From assembly GCF_019008365.1 (NCBI RefSeq), contig NZ_JAHHUL010000026.1, positions 1 through 50,459 on the forward strand: a DNA stretch of 50,459 nt. Direction: 5' to 3'. Positions 42,921 through 50,459 of the stretch are shown here, in pieces; the stretch's first letter is position 1, and the number at the start of each line of letters is the position of its first letter. The position numbers were made by a program, and so were the translations under genes. The notes beneath the pieces are model-generated. The model was not told where the DNA came from and ran no database searches. It saw only the letters and a list, made by a program, of their open reading frames with translations. The DNA comes from Phosphitispora fastidiosa. Lineage in GTDB: Bacteria > Bacillota > Thermincolia > Thermincolales > UBA2595.

Positions 42921-43811
42921 ATGCGTGACTTAGTCGGATATAGTAACAGATTTCCAACTGTAGGTTGGCCCAATGGAGCTCGCTTAGCTATTAATATAGT
43001 TGTGAATTATGAAGAAGGGTCTGAAAGGTCGTTTGCTGCAGGTGATCCGGATCAGGAACCATTGACTGAATGGGGTACTTACCCGCTTCCCCCAGAAATC
43101 CGTAACTTGGCCATGGAGTCTATGTACGAATATGGATCACGTGCAGGTATCTGGCGCACATTACGTACCCTTGAGCAGGCTCAGGTTAAATCAACATTTT
43201 TTGCGTGTGCTGTGGCCTTTGAAAAGGCTCCTGAGGTTGCAAAAGCAGTTGTTGATGGGGGCCACGAGGTGTGCAGCCATGGATACAGGTGGGAGGAAGT
43301 TTTTCGCCTGTCAAAAGATGAAGAACGCGAGCATATCAGGCTTGCCATCGAATCATTTATCCGAACAACAGGGCAGCGTCCGAAAGGCTGGTACTGTCGT
43401 TATGGACCCAGTGTAAACACGAGACAATTGGTTGTAGAAGAAGGCGGATTCTTATATGATTCTGATGCCTACAATGATGATGTACCTTATTTTGTTGAAG
43501 TATCGGGAAAGAAGCATCTGGTGCTTCCATATACTCCGGATGTAAACGACTTCTGCTATTGGCAATCACCTGGCTTTTTAACTGCTGACCACTTTTATAC
43601 CTATTTGAAAGATACTTTTGATGTTTTATACGCTGAATCTGCAACCCATCCCAAAATGATGTCTGTTGGGCTGCATCCCAGGATTATTGGACGCCCGGGT
43701 CGGATTGGCGGGTTGCAGCGGTTTTTAGAGTATGCGAACAGATACACAGATGTCTGGTTTGCCACCCGCGCAGAAATCGCCGAATGGTGGAAGGCAAATT
43801 CCAAAGGGTAG
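42921..43811 (+). CDS. PuuE-type polysaccharide deacetylase-family hydrolase
   Basis: 296 aa with a NodB-homology fold: INIVVNYEEGSE, YEYGSRAGIWRTLRTLE, FFACAVAFEKAPEVAKAVV, GGHEVCSHGYRWEE, GWYCRYGPSVNTR, YDSDAYNDDVPYF and SVGLHPRIIGRPGR. This layout is that of PuuE-like allantoinases and cyclic-imide hydrolases rather than of cell-wall deacetylases, which have signal peptides. Substrate unknown; a ring-opening C-N hydrolase is the best guess. First gene of the sigma-54 operon, AGAGGTGAT site. Confidence 0.82.
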   Translation: MRDLVGYSNRFPTVGWPNGARLAINIVVNYEEGSERSFAAGDPDQEPLTEWGTYPLPPEIRNLAMESMYEYGSRAGIWRTLRTLEQAQVKSTFFACAVAFEKAPEVAKAVVDGGHEVCSHGYRWEEVFRLSKDEEREHIRLAIESFIRTTGQRPKGWYCRYGPSVNTRQLVVEEGGFLYDSDAYNDDVPYFVEVSGKKHLVLPYTPDVNDFCYWQSPGFLTADHFYTYLKDTFDVLYAESATHPKMMSVGLHPRIIGRPGRIGGLQRFLEYANRYTDVWFATRAEIAEWWKANSKG

Positions 43812-43869
43812 CTAGAAACAATTAAATAAGACATTAAATTAAATAAGATATTAATAGGAGGAATGGCAT

Positions 43870-45027
43870 TTGAAACGTGTACAAGTCTTTTTCCTGTTTA
43901 TGGTTTTAATGATTTTTTCCATAACTGCTGTTGCTTGCGGGGGAACGTCGACTTCTTCAAATCCCCCGGCGGATAAACCCGAAGATGCAGATGCAAAAGT
44001 GGATTTGTCCTATGTAACCGAGCAAATTGAGCAGTATAAGACTCTTCCGGAATTCAGAGCCCCAGGGGAACCCTTTGATGCCAAAGCAGTTATGAAGGGA
44101 AAAAGTATCCTAAGTATTCCCGTTTCCAGCGCTAATCCGTTCACTGAGAATATCGAGGTTGGCATGAAAAAAGTAGCAGAGGAAATCGGGTTCGAGTTCA
44201 CTGAATGGTCAAACCAGGGACAACCATCCCAGTGGGTACAGGGAATGAACCATGGTCTTAATCAAAAGTATGACCTAATTGATTTGCTTGGCGGAACCAA
44301 CCCCTCCGTACTCCAACCACAAGTTGAAGCCGCTACAAAAGCCGGGGTGAAAGTAGTTTCCACACATTTAAGTGGTTTTGAACAGGAAATACCCTATGTT
44401 ACGGAAAACCTGGGAATTGATTATAACAAGGCCGGCAGATTATTAGCAGACTGGACCATTCTCAAGACGGATGGTAAACCAAATGTACTTGTAATCAGTT
44501 CAAATGAAGTTGTATCTACAGAGTCCATCGTCAATGGAATTAAGGACGAATTCCAACAGATGTGCCCTTCCGCAAAGGTTACCTATGTCAATGTACCCAT
44601 CCCCGACTGGTCAACAAAAATTCAGTCTGAGGTTCAATCAGCGATAATCAGGGATCCTGAACTTAATTATATTGTTCCAATTTATGACAGTATGTCTCAA
44701 TTTGTAGTACCCGCAATTGAAACCACCCAATCGGCTGACCGGGTAAAAATTGCCACATTTAACGGCACACCATTTGTCCTTGATTTTATTCGTCAAGGCA
44801 AAGTAGAGATGGATATCGGCGAAAACCTTGACTGGATTAGCAGAGCAATTATGGACGCAGAAATGCGACTTATTGCCGGACTGCCTTTTGTAGATAACGA
44901 AAATATTCCACTCTACATTTGGGATGAGAGTAATATAGAGAAGGCCGGTAACCCGGCTCAGCTATCAACAGGCTACGGAGACGCATATTTAGAGGGATAT
45001 AACAAACTGTGGGGAATCTCCAAATAA
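43870..45027 (+). CDS. ABC substrate-binding lipoprotein (RbsB/sugar type)
   Basis: 385 aa. Signal peptide with lipobox ITAVAC, a short Ser/Pro/Asp linker, and a periplasmic-binding-protein type I fold (SILSIPVSSANPFTENIEVG, GLNQKYDLIDLLGG, AGVKVVSTHLSG, VLVISSNEVVSTESIVNGI). Relatives bind sugars, autoinducer-2 or purine-type ligands. Together with the next two genes it forms an importer. Starts at TTG 43870 with AGGAGG upstream. Its ligand should be the operon's substrate. Confidence 0.9.
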   Translation: MKRVQVFFLFMVLMIFSITAVACGGTSTSSNPPADKPEDADAKVDLSYVTEQIEQYKTLPEFRAPGEPFDAKAVMKGKSILSIPVSSANPFTENIEVGMKKVAEEIGFEFTEWSNQGQPSQWVQGMNHGLNQKYDLIDLLGGTNPSVLQPQVEAATKAGVKVVSTHLSGFEQEIPYVTENLGIDYNKAGRLLADWTILKTDGKPNVLVISSNEVVSTESIVNGIKDEFQQMCPSAKVTYVNVPIPDWSTKIQSEVQSAIIRDPELNYIVPIYDSMSQFVVPAIETTQSADRVKIATFNGTPFVLDFIRQGKVEMDIGENLDWISRAIMDAEMRLIAGLPFVDNENIPLYIWDESNIEKAGNPAQLSTGYGDAYLEGYNKLWGISK

Positions 45028-45051
45028 TTCATTTGAAGTAGTTAATCAAAT

Positions 45052-45091
45052 ATATGAACGTTCATATTTTGTTAAATATGAACGTTCATAT
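45052..45091. promoter_or_regulatory. Twin 16-bp palindromes, candidate operator
   Basis: ATATGAACGTTCATAT occurs twice, at 45052-45067 and 45076-45091, centres 24 bases apart. Perfect palindromes of this kind resemble TetR-type operators. They lie between the binding-protein and ATPase genes. Reading them as protein gives a false repeated N-terminus (MNVHI ... MNVHI). Confidence 0.7.
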
Positions 45092-45119
45092 AACAAATTT
45101 TAGGCGTGGGGATGATAGA

Positions 45120-46673
45120 GTGAAAGATAATGTTGATACCCTCGTAATGAAACACATTTCAAAGACTTTCGGAGGTCAACGTGCCCTGAGTGATGCTCAT
45201 ATCAATATAAAGCCAGGAGAAGTGCATGGTTTACTTGGCCAAAACGGCTGCGGAAAGTCCACTCTCATTAAGATATTAGCCGGCTACCACGCTCCGGATC
45301 CGGGTGGAAGTCTGGAAATTAATGGCCGGGTTATAAAGCTTCCTCTCCACGTTGGCGAATTTCGGAAACTTGGCATGAGCTTTGTGCATCAAGATTTGGG
45401 ACTGATACCCTCATTGAGTGTACTTGAAAACCTTCGGATAGGGGAAATAGCATCAAAAAACAGATGGAATATATCCTGGTCTAAAGAACGAAAACTTGCT
45501 AAGGAGATATTCAAGCAATTTAATCTGAATATAGATCCATCTGATAAAGTTTCAGACCTGACCCAGGTGGAACGTGCCTTATTGGCGATAGTGCGTGCAG
45601 TAAAAGAAATCCAGACTCAGGAAGCAGTACAACAATCAAATCGGGGACTGCTTGTTCTGGATGAACCCACTGTATTTTTACCAAGAATGGGAATAGACCA
45701 ACTTTTCGGGCTGGTTCGTGAAATTGCTAAAATCGGGCTAAGTGTCTTGTTTGTCTCACATGACCTGGATGAAGCCAAGGAAATAACAAACAGAATCACA
45801 ATATTGCGAGACGGACATGTAGTTAAAACTGTAGAAACCAGTCAAACAACTAAAGAGCAGCTAATTTCTGCTATTATCGGGCGCGAACTCGAAACAGTTG
45901 ATTTTAGAAACTCCATTACTGATAACAAAAAGATTGATATATTTGTGAATAACCTTTCCGGAAAAATTATCAGGGATGTATCCTTAAGCTTAAGAAAAGG
46001 TGAAATTCTGGGGCTGACCGGTTTGGTTGGGTCGGGGTTTCATGAAATACCATATCTGCTTTTCGGCGCGGATAAAGCCAGCGGTCACCTGGAAATGGAT
46101 GGTGAATCCTTCGATTTGTCGAGAATGAGTCCCAATAAAGCTATTTCGACAGGGCTCGCTTTGATTCCTGGGGATCGCCAGAACTCAGGCGGTATCGGAA
46201 CACTTTCAATACTGGATAATGTGGTTATACAAGTCATTCAAAACTACTTTAGAAAGTTAAGGTTAAATCGAAAAGACATGTATAATGCCACGCACTCCCT
46301 TTTGACTGAGTTTGATGTTCGTCCCGGTAATCCACGTTTAGATTTTCAAAATCTAAGCGGAGGTAATCAACAAAAAGCATTGCTGGCAAAATGGTTTCAA
46401 ACCAATCCTAAGATACTGCTGTTGGATGAACCAACCCAGGGTGTGGATGTAGGCGCCAGGCAGCAGCTATTTAAAATCGTCAGGGAAGCAGCCGAAAGTG
46501 GAACCTCAGTAATCTGTGCAAGTTCTGATTACGAGCAGCTAGCCACAATATGTAACAGGGTTTTGATTTTTGCTCATGGAGTTGTTGTCAGAGAGCTTAT
46601 TGGAATTGATATCACTAAGGAACGTATTACCGAACAGTGCTATAATAGCCTGGACAATGTTGTATCTTTGTGA
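45120..46673 (+). CDS. Sugar-type ABC transporter ATPase (RbsA/MglA type)
   Basis: 517 aa from GTG 45120; a frame from 45054 would translate the operator palindromes and is rejected. Two fused ATPase halves: the first has Walker A GLLGQNGCGKST and Walker B LLVLDEPTVF; the second has a degenerate Walker A (GLTGLVGSGFHEI, normal for this family), the signature LSGGNQQKALLAKWF and LLLDEPTQGVDVGAR. It powers uptake together with the binding protein and permease. Confidence 0.93.
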   Translation: MKDNVDTLVMKHISKTFGGQRALSDAHINIKPGEVHGLLGQNGCGKSTLIKILAGYHAPDPGGSLEINGRVIKLPLHVGEFRKLGMSFVHQDLGLIPSLSVLENLRIGEIASKNRWNISWSKERKLAKEIFKQFNLNIDPSDKVSDLTQVERALLAIVRAVKEIQTQEAVQQSNRGLLVLDEPTVFLPRMGIDQLFGLVREIAKIGLSVLFVSHDLDEAKEITNRITILRDGHVVKTVETSQTTKEQLISAIIGRELETVDFRNSITDNKKIDIFVNNLSGKIIRDVSLSLRKGEILGLTGLVGSGFHEIPYLLFGADKASGHLEMDGESFDLSRMSPNKAISTGLALIPGDRQNSGGIGTLSILDNVVIQVIQNYFRKLRLNRKDMYNATHSLLTEFDVRPGNPRLDFQNLSGGNQQKALLAKWFQTNPKILLLDEPTQGVDVGARQQLFKIVREAAESGTSVICASSDYEQLATICNRVLIFAHGVVVRELIGIDITKERITEQCYNSLDNVVSL

Positions 46674-46689
46674 CAGGAGGAATAACAGA

Positions 46690-47736
46690 ATGGTAGAAAA
46701 AAGTATGAAACAGACGAATGACGAGCCAGTTATTAATAAAGAATGCAAAACCCCAAATGCTAAAAAAAGTAATGTGATAACTTCGGCTATTGAGCGTTAT
46801 GCAATCTTAGGTGCTACAGGTATTGTTATTATTGTATTCGGAATCCTAGCTCCTTCAACATTTCTCACCGGGATGAACTTTGCTACTATTTTGGGTTCAC
46901 AGGCAGTTCTTGTTGTGTTGACTTTAGGTTTGCTAATTCCAATGACGAGCGGAGACATGGATTTATCTATTGCTAGTGTGCTTACTCTTTCAGCGATGAT
47001 GCTTGGGGTTTTAAATGCCCAGCTTCATGTGCCAATTGTTGTAGCAATCCTGGCGGCACTTGCCATGGGGGTTTTGGTTGGTGTGGTAAACGGTGCCTTC
47101 ACGATTTTATTTGATATTGATCCCTTTATTGTTACTTTAGGTGTTGGAACAGTGTTGAATGGGATTGTTTTATTAATAAGTGATTCAATGACCATTAGTG
47201 GTATTTCACCGGGCTTAGTTAATCTAGTGGTGGTGAAAAGGCTTTTGGGAATACCTTTAGAGTTTTATTACGGTTTGATTTTGACTGCATTTGTATGGTA
47301 TCTATATGATTTCACTTCATTTGGACGGCGTATTCTTTTTGTCGGTCGGGGGCGGAATGTTGCCCGGCTGAGCGGCATACGCGTCAATAAGCTGCGTTGG
47401 ATTAACTTAATGTTATCTGGTCTTTTCAGCGCCTTTGCCGGAATACTCTACGCCGGTACAACCGGCGCAGCAGATCCTACATCAGGATTATCCTATATGC
47501 TGCCTGCCTTTGCAGGGGTTTTCCTTGGCTCAACTTCAATTGTTCCGGGCCGGTTCAATCCTTGGGGTTCATTTTTTGCAGTGTACTTTCTGGTCATCGG
47601 AATAACAGGCCTTACAATTTTAGGGCTCCAGACATATGTCCAGCATCTCTTTTATGGAGGAGCGCTAATTATTGCGGTCGTATTCTCTCATATTGCTCGC
47701 AAGCGTCAAGAACAAAAAACGAAGATCAACGGCTAA
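46690..47736 (+). CDS. Sugar-type ABC permease (RbsC type)
   Basis: 348 aa from ATG 46690, which has AGGAGG nine bases upstream (a frame from 46570 overlaps the ATPase gene and is not used). About eight to ten hydrophobic helices, with the family stretch LIPMTSGDMDLSIASVLTLS, FIVTLGVGTVLNGIVLLIS, GRNVARLSGIRVNKLRW and GSTSIVPGRFNPWGS. Forms the membrane channel with the ATPase and binding protein. Confidence 0.93.
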   Translation: MVEKSMKQTNDEPVINKECKTPNAKKSNVITSAIERYAILGATGIVIIVFGILAPSTFLTGMNFATILGSQAVLVVLTLGLLIPMTSGDMDLSIASVLTLSAMMLGVLNAQLHVPIVVAILAALAMGVLVGVVNGAFTILFDIDPFIVTLGVGTVLNGIVLLISDSMTISGISPGLVNLVVVKRLLGIPLEFYYGLILTAFVWYLYDFTSFGRRILFVGRGRNVARLSGIRVNKLRWINLMLSGLFSAFAGILYAGTTGAADPTSGLSYMLPAFAGVFLGSTSIVPGRFNPWGSFFAVYFLVIGITGLTILGLQTYVQHLFYGGALIIAVVFSHIARKRQEQKTKING

Positions 47737-47773
47737 AGTACTAATTGAAAAATAACTTAAATGGAGGTAAGTT

Positions 47774-48136
47774 ATGAGTAAGGCTAAAGTTATTTCCATG
47801 GCTAGCGTTCCCACTAAGAGGCTCGCAAACGATAGTTGGATTAAATTGTTAATAACCAGAGAAACTGTACAAGATAATCATGCATCAGTGGGTTTTTCAT
47901 GTTTTACTCCTGGAACTGTTACCAAACCGATTGCACACAAGGTCGAAGAATTTATGATGGTTGTTAAGGGACAGGGAGAACTCCGTCTAAATGATGAATG
48001 CATCCCGTTTAAGGAAAACGATGCCATTTTTGTCCCGCCGGACATATGGCATTGGGTAGCCAATACCGGGGATGAAGATATAATAATGGTATTTGGTTTT
48101 GCATATTATGAATACCCACCGACTCAGAGCTGCTAA
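47774..48136 (+). CDS. Single-domain cupin protein
   Basis: 120 aa small beta-barrel. Cupin motifs: HKVEEFMMVVKGQGELRLND (His and Glu ligands) and VPPDIWHWVANTG (second His). ATG with TGGAGGTAAGTT upstream. Such cupins act as isomerases, dioxygenases or lyases on small sugars or acids, or as metal-dependent sensors. It belongs to the operon and may process the imported compound. Confidence 0.85.
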   Translation: MSKAKVISMASVPTKRLANDSWIKLLITRETVQDNHASVGFSCFTPGTVTKPIAHKVEEFMMVVKGQGELRLNDECIPFKENDAIFVPPDIWHWVANTGDEDIIMVFGFAYYEYPPTQSC

Positions 48137-48186
48137 TATTTGACTAAAAGTCGGCAAGTAAATTATTCATATTAGGGGGCGATGCC

Positions 48187-49203
48187 GTGGACTTAAAAGA
48201 CATCAGAACAAAGGCACGGGAAAAGTTGAAAGGTTTTTGCCGGGTTTGTCCGGCATGTGACGGCAAAGCCTGTGCCGGTGAAGTCCCGGGAATGGGAGGG
48301 GTTGGCACTGGGGCAGGATTTCAGGTTAATCTGGAGGCTTTGGCAAAATATAAGTTAGCTTTACGTACAATGCATGGCACTATGGAACCGGATTTATCAA
48401 CCAGTTTATTTAATAAGACAATAAGTTTCCCGATATTAGCGGCGCCTATGACTGGAACACCTTATAATATGGGAGGAGCGCTAAGTGAAAGAGAGTTTAT
48501 TGGAACTGTTATTTCTGGGGCCAGGCAGTCAGGGACAATTGGAATGTCGGGAGACGGGGCAGACCCAAGCATGTATAATTCCGGAGTGGATGCAATTAAA
48601 ACTGAAAACGGCTGGGGAATTCCTTTCATTAAGCCCCGCTCAAATGACGAAATAAGACAACGTATTAAACTGGCTGAAGAAGCGGGTGCTTTAGCCATTG
48701 GCATCGATATTGACGGGGCCGGATTGATAACAATGGCTCTGCAGAACCAGCCGGTGGGACCCAAAACAGAGGCAGAACTTTACAGTATAGTTAAGATGAC
48801 GAAACTTCCGTTTATTATTAAGGGTATTATGACAGCAGATGAAGCAAAAATCGCGATGAATGTCGGGGCTGCCGCAATTGTGGTATCAAATCATGGCGGC
48901 AGAATATTGGATCATACTCAGGGAGTGGCTCAGATGCTGCCTGAAATAGCCGAAACCGTTAAAGATGAACTAACTATTCTGGCTGATGGCGGAGTAAGGT
49001 ACGGGGTCGATGTACTAAAATTGATAGCGCTTGGAGCAGATGCTGTGCTTATTGGTCGACCGCTGGTTACGGGAGCTTTTGGCGGAGGTATTGACGGTAT
49101 CAAGGTGGTTATGAAAAAAATGGTCAATGAATTAAAACAGGCGATGATACTCACAGGCTGCAATAGAATTGAAGATATTAATCAAAATATAATTGCCGGT
49201 TAA
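48187..49203 (+). CDS. FMN-dependent alpha-hydroxy-acid oxidase/dehydrogenase
   Basis: 338 aa from a GTG. A TIM barrel with FMN-dh family elements: FPILAAPMTGTPYN, GALAIGIDIDGAG, LPFIIKGIMTADEAKIAMN, the active-site VVSNHGGRILDHTQG and ILADGGVRYGVDVLKLI with ADAVLIGRPL. The N-terminus carries CRVCPACDGKACAGE, a Cys-rich start common in clostridial members and absent from classic lactate or glycolate oxidases. It probably oxidises a 2-hydroxy acid made from the imported substrate. Last gene of the operon. Confidence 0.88.
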   Translation: MDLKDIRTKAREKLKGFCRVCPACDGKACAGEVPGMGGVGTGAGFQVNLEALAKYKLALRTMHGTMEPDLSTSLFNKTISFPILAAPMTGTPYNMGGALSEREFIGTVISGARQSGTIGMSGDGADPSMYNSGVDAIKTENGWGIPFIKPRSNDEIRQRIKLAEEAGALAIGIDIDGAGLITMALQNQPVGPKTEAELYSIVKMTKLPFIIKGIMTADEAKIAMNVGAAAIVVSNHGGRILDHTQGVAQMLPEIAETVKDELTILADGGVRYGVDVLKLIALGADAVLIGRPLVTGAFGGGIDGIKVVMKKMVNELKQAMILTGCNRIEDINQNIIAG

Positions 49204-49211
49204 GTTTAAGC

Positions 49212-49241
49212 AAAAATGGTCTTAGCGGACCATTTTTTTTT
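49212..49241 (+). terminator. Terminator of the sigma-54 operon
   Basis: AAAAATGGTC and GACCATTTTT around TTAGCG, then a T-run of nine. The group II intron begins at the base after the T-run. Confidence 0.93.
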
Positions 49242-50459
49242 GTTCGTCCGGCATGTGTACCGGGCCGATGGGTTGAAAGAAACCCTATCACCTAACCAGC
49301 GGGAAGATAACCCGTAAGCAAGGGCGTCACTGGCTAACGGTGTGGTCTGAAGGAAGCTGAAGGGGGAGTCTGGAACATAGCGGAAGTGAACCGAGGTTGG
49401 CTCTCCAGATGGGTAACCCTGCAAGAAATGGGAAAGCCCGAAAGCTGGAAAATCTGGGGAGTTAGGACGGATGGGTTCAGACTCAGGCAAGTACATTTAA
49501 CCGGAGAAGCCCGGCATCATCCCTCAGTGAAGGGTAGGCTCGAACAAGTGGAAACACAAGGGAGAGGCGAAGTGGTGTGGGGTGGCAGATGAGTACGTAG
49601 TAGTGATAAACTCCCGGCCTGCGAAAGCTGGCAACAGACTGGAGGACAAAACCGGGAGGACACTGCATTCAATTGCAGTGGGGTACAACCAGCCAAAAGC
49701 AGTTGTACTTGCGAAGGGACGAAGGTAAATCAAAGTATGCAACTAAGGAACAGAGCGATGGGACAAGAAGATAACTGAGGATGAAAGGCCGAAGGGAACG
49801 GCCCAATCGGGGGTGACGAACCTGCTGAAGGGTGCGTCCGCTTAGTCAGAGTAAGGTGACAGGAAAGGTAAGATTGCCAGAGAGCTAGAGACGCCTGGAG
49901 AGTTACAAGAAGGAACTGACGCGAAATCGTGAAGAACCGTGGAAGCATACGGCATAAATTTGCAAGAGGAACTAAACCGACTTCATCACCAACTGAAAAC
50001 CGGCATTTACGAACCAGACCCAGTGTTAAGAGTGGAAATACCAAAAGCTGACGGAACTAAACGTCCGCTTGGAATACCCACTGTAAGAGACCGAATAGTT
50101 CAGCAAGCTCTTCTTAACATTCTACAACCTATCTTTGAACCCGACTTTCATCCATCAAGCTATGGATACAGACCGGGACGCTCCTGTCATCAGGCAGTGG
50201 CAAAGGCGGAAATGTTCATAAACAAATATGGCCTATGCCATGTAGTGGATATGGACCTGTCCAAATGCTTTGACCGGCTGGACCATGAATTAATCTTAAA
50301 GGGAATTAACCGAAAAATTAGTGCCGGCAGTATCTTGAAGCTAGTCAAGAAGTTCTTGACAGCGGGAGTAATGAAAGACGGGGTGTGGGAGGAAACAGAC
50401 CTTGGAAGCCCTCAGGGGGGAGTCATTTCTCCATTAATTTCCAATATTTACCTAGATGA
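49242..50459 (+). mobile_element. Group II intron, 5' part, runs off window
   Basis: Starts GTTCGTCCGGCATG, which resembles the GUGYG 5' end of bacterial group II introns, right after a transcription terminator. The next 690 bases are the ribozyme domains (for example GTGTGGTCTGAAGGAAGCTG), with no gene; the short frames there are noise. A reverse transcriptase gene follows. Domains V and VI and the 3' end lie beyond the window. Confidence 0.92.
49939..50459 (+). CDS. ltrA: Group II intron RT/maturase, N-terminal part
   Basis: Partial: 173 codons to the window end. From GTG 49939 it reads VEAYGINLQEELNRLHHQLK, then VEIPKADGTKRPLGIPTVRD, SSYGYRPGRSCHQAVAKAE, HVVDMDLSKCFDRLDHELIL and LGSPQGGVISPLISNIYLD, i.e. 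reverse transcriptase blocks 0 to 4; the YADD block is outside. Upstream in the same frame a TGA at 49930-49932 interrupts a homologous-looking stretch (GTDAKS-stop-RTVEAYG), so the usual N-terminus seems to be lost or mutated. The intron may no longer be mobile on its own. Confidence 0.88.
   Translation, partial: MEAYGINLQEELNRLHHQLKTGIYEPDPVLRVEIPKADGTKRPLGIPTVRDRIVQQALLNILQPIFEPDFHPSSYGYRPGRSCHQAVAKAEMFINKYGLCHVVDMDLSKCFDRLDHELILKGINRKISAGSILKLVKKFLTAGVMKDGVWEETDLGSPQGGVISPLISNIYLD

Noticed and set aside
45054-45119. N-terminal extension of the ABC ATPase
   Set aside because: It translates two operator palindromes, giving a repeated meaningless peptide, and the conserved protein begins after GTG 45120.
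49386-50044. Several short frames in the ribozyme part of the group II intron
   Set aside because: They lie in structured intron RNA on either strand and have no protein-like features.

Overview
The window looks like chromosomal DNA of an anaerobic, endospore-forming Firmicute of the Desulfotomaculum/Pelotomaculum/Moorella type (class Clostridia in the broad sense). The evidence is a YyaC-type sporulation protease, a bacillithiol gene (bshC), Gram-positive ribosome binding sites, CIRCE-controlled groESL, a selenocysteine formate dehydrogenase with its own selenium genes, and a molybdenum cofactor cluster. The genus is an inference; no rRNA is present.

Layout. (1) 1-4080 is a low-complexity accessory zone on the minus strand: three toxin/antitoxin-like loci (HicA-like pair, Doc, HicBA), broken IS91-type and IS110-type transposases, an integrase fragment and direct repeats. 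(2) 4090-7933 (minus) is a five-gene regulatory operon: two DRTGG proteins, an anti-sigma-type ATPase, a sensory-type [FeFe]-hydrogenase-like protein and a PHP-ATPase fusion. (3) Divergent from it, 8393-14801 encodes an NAD(P)-linked formate dehydrogenase: NuoE-like, small [2Fe-2S], NuoF-like, a truncated NuoG/FdhA-like ferredoxin subunit, and the Sec-containing catalytic subunit, which is split by an in-frame UGA followed by a clear SECIS hairpin. (4) 15384-25835 carries yyaC, an HD-GYP sensor, a secreted protein, selA, a selenocysteine-containing selD, bshC, a PIN-PhoH ATPase and a cell-wall amidase. (5) 26242-32629 is a molybdenum cofactor operon (moeA, moeA-PBP, moaA, moaC, MOSC, mogA) behind a promoter, a riboswitch-like leader and an intrinsic terminator. 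(6) 32852-38469 has groESL with CIRCE, a HEAT-repeat protein, a second HD-GYP protein, an anchored protein and tRNA-Thr(CGT). (7) 38470-40464 is a decayed island bounded by a 45-bp duplication of the tRNA-Thr 3' end. (8) 41161-49203 is a sigma-54 activator and the operon it probably drives: PuuE-type deacetylase/amidohydrolase, sugar-type ABC importer, cupin, FMN-dependent alpha-hydroxy-acid oxidase. (9) From 49242 to the window end lies a group II intron inserted just after that operon's terminator; its RT gene runs off the window.

How the genes fit together. Selenium incorporation (selA, selD) and molybdopterin synthesis are both needed to make the formate dehydrogenase in this window, and a hydrogen/redox-sensing cassette is placed head-to-head with it. 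The ABC/oxidase operon is a separate substrate-utilisation unit with its own activator.

The most unusual items are a 240-bp multi-branched structured element at 24737-24976 whose 20-bp terminal repeats also occur as a bare hairpin after the formate dehydrogenase genes, a 360-bp imperfect palindrome family, twin 16-bp palindromes inside the ABC operon, and the sigma-54 promoter with palindromic upstream sites. All readings were made by eye; no database search was run.
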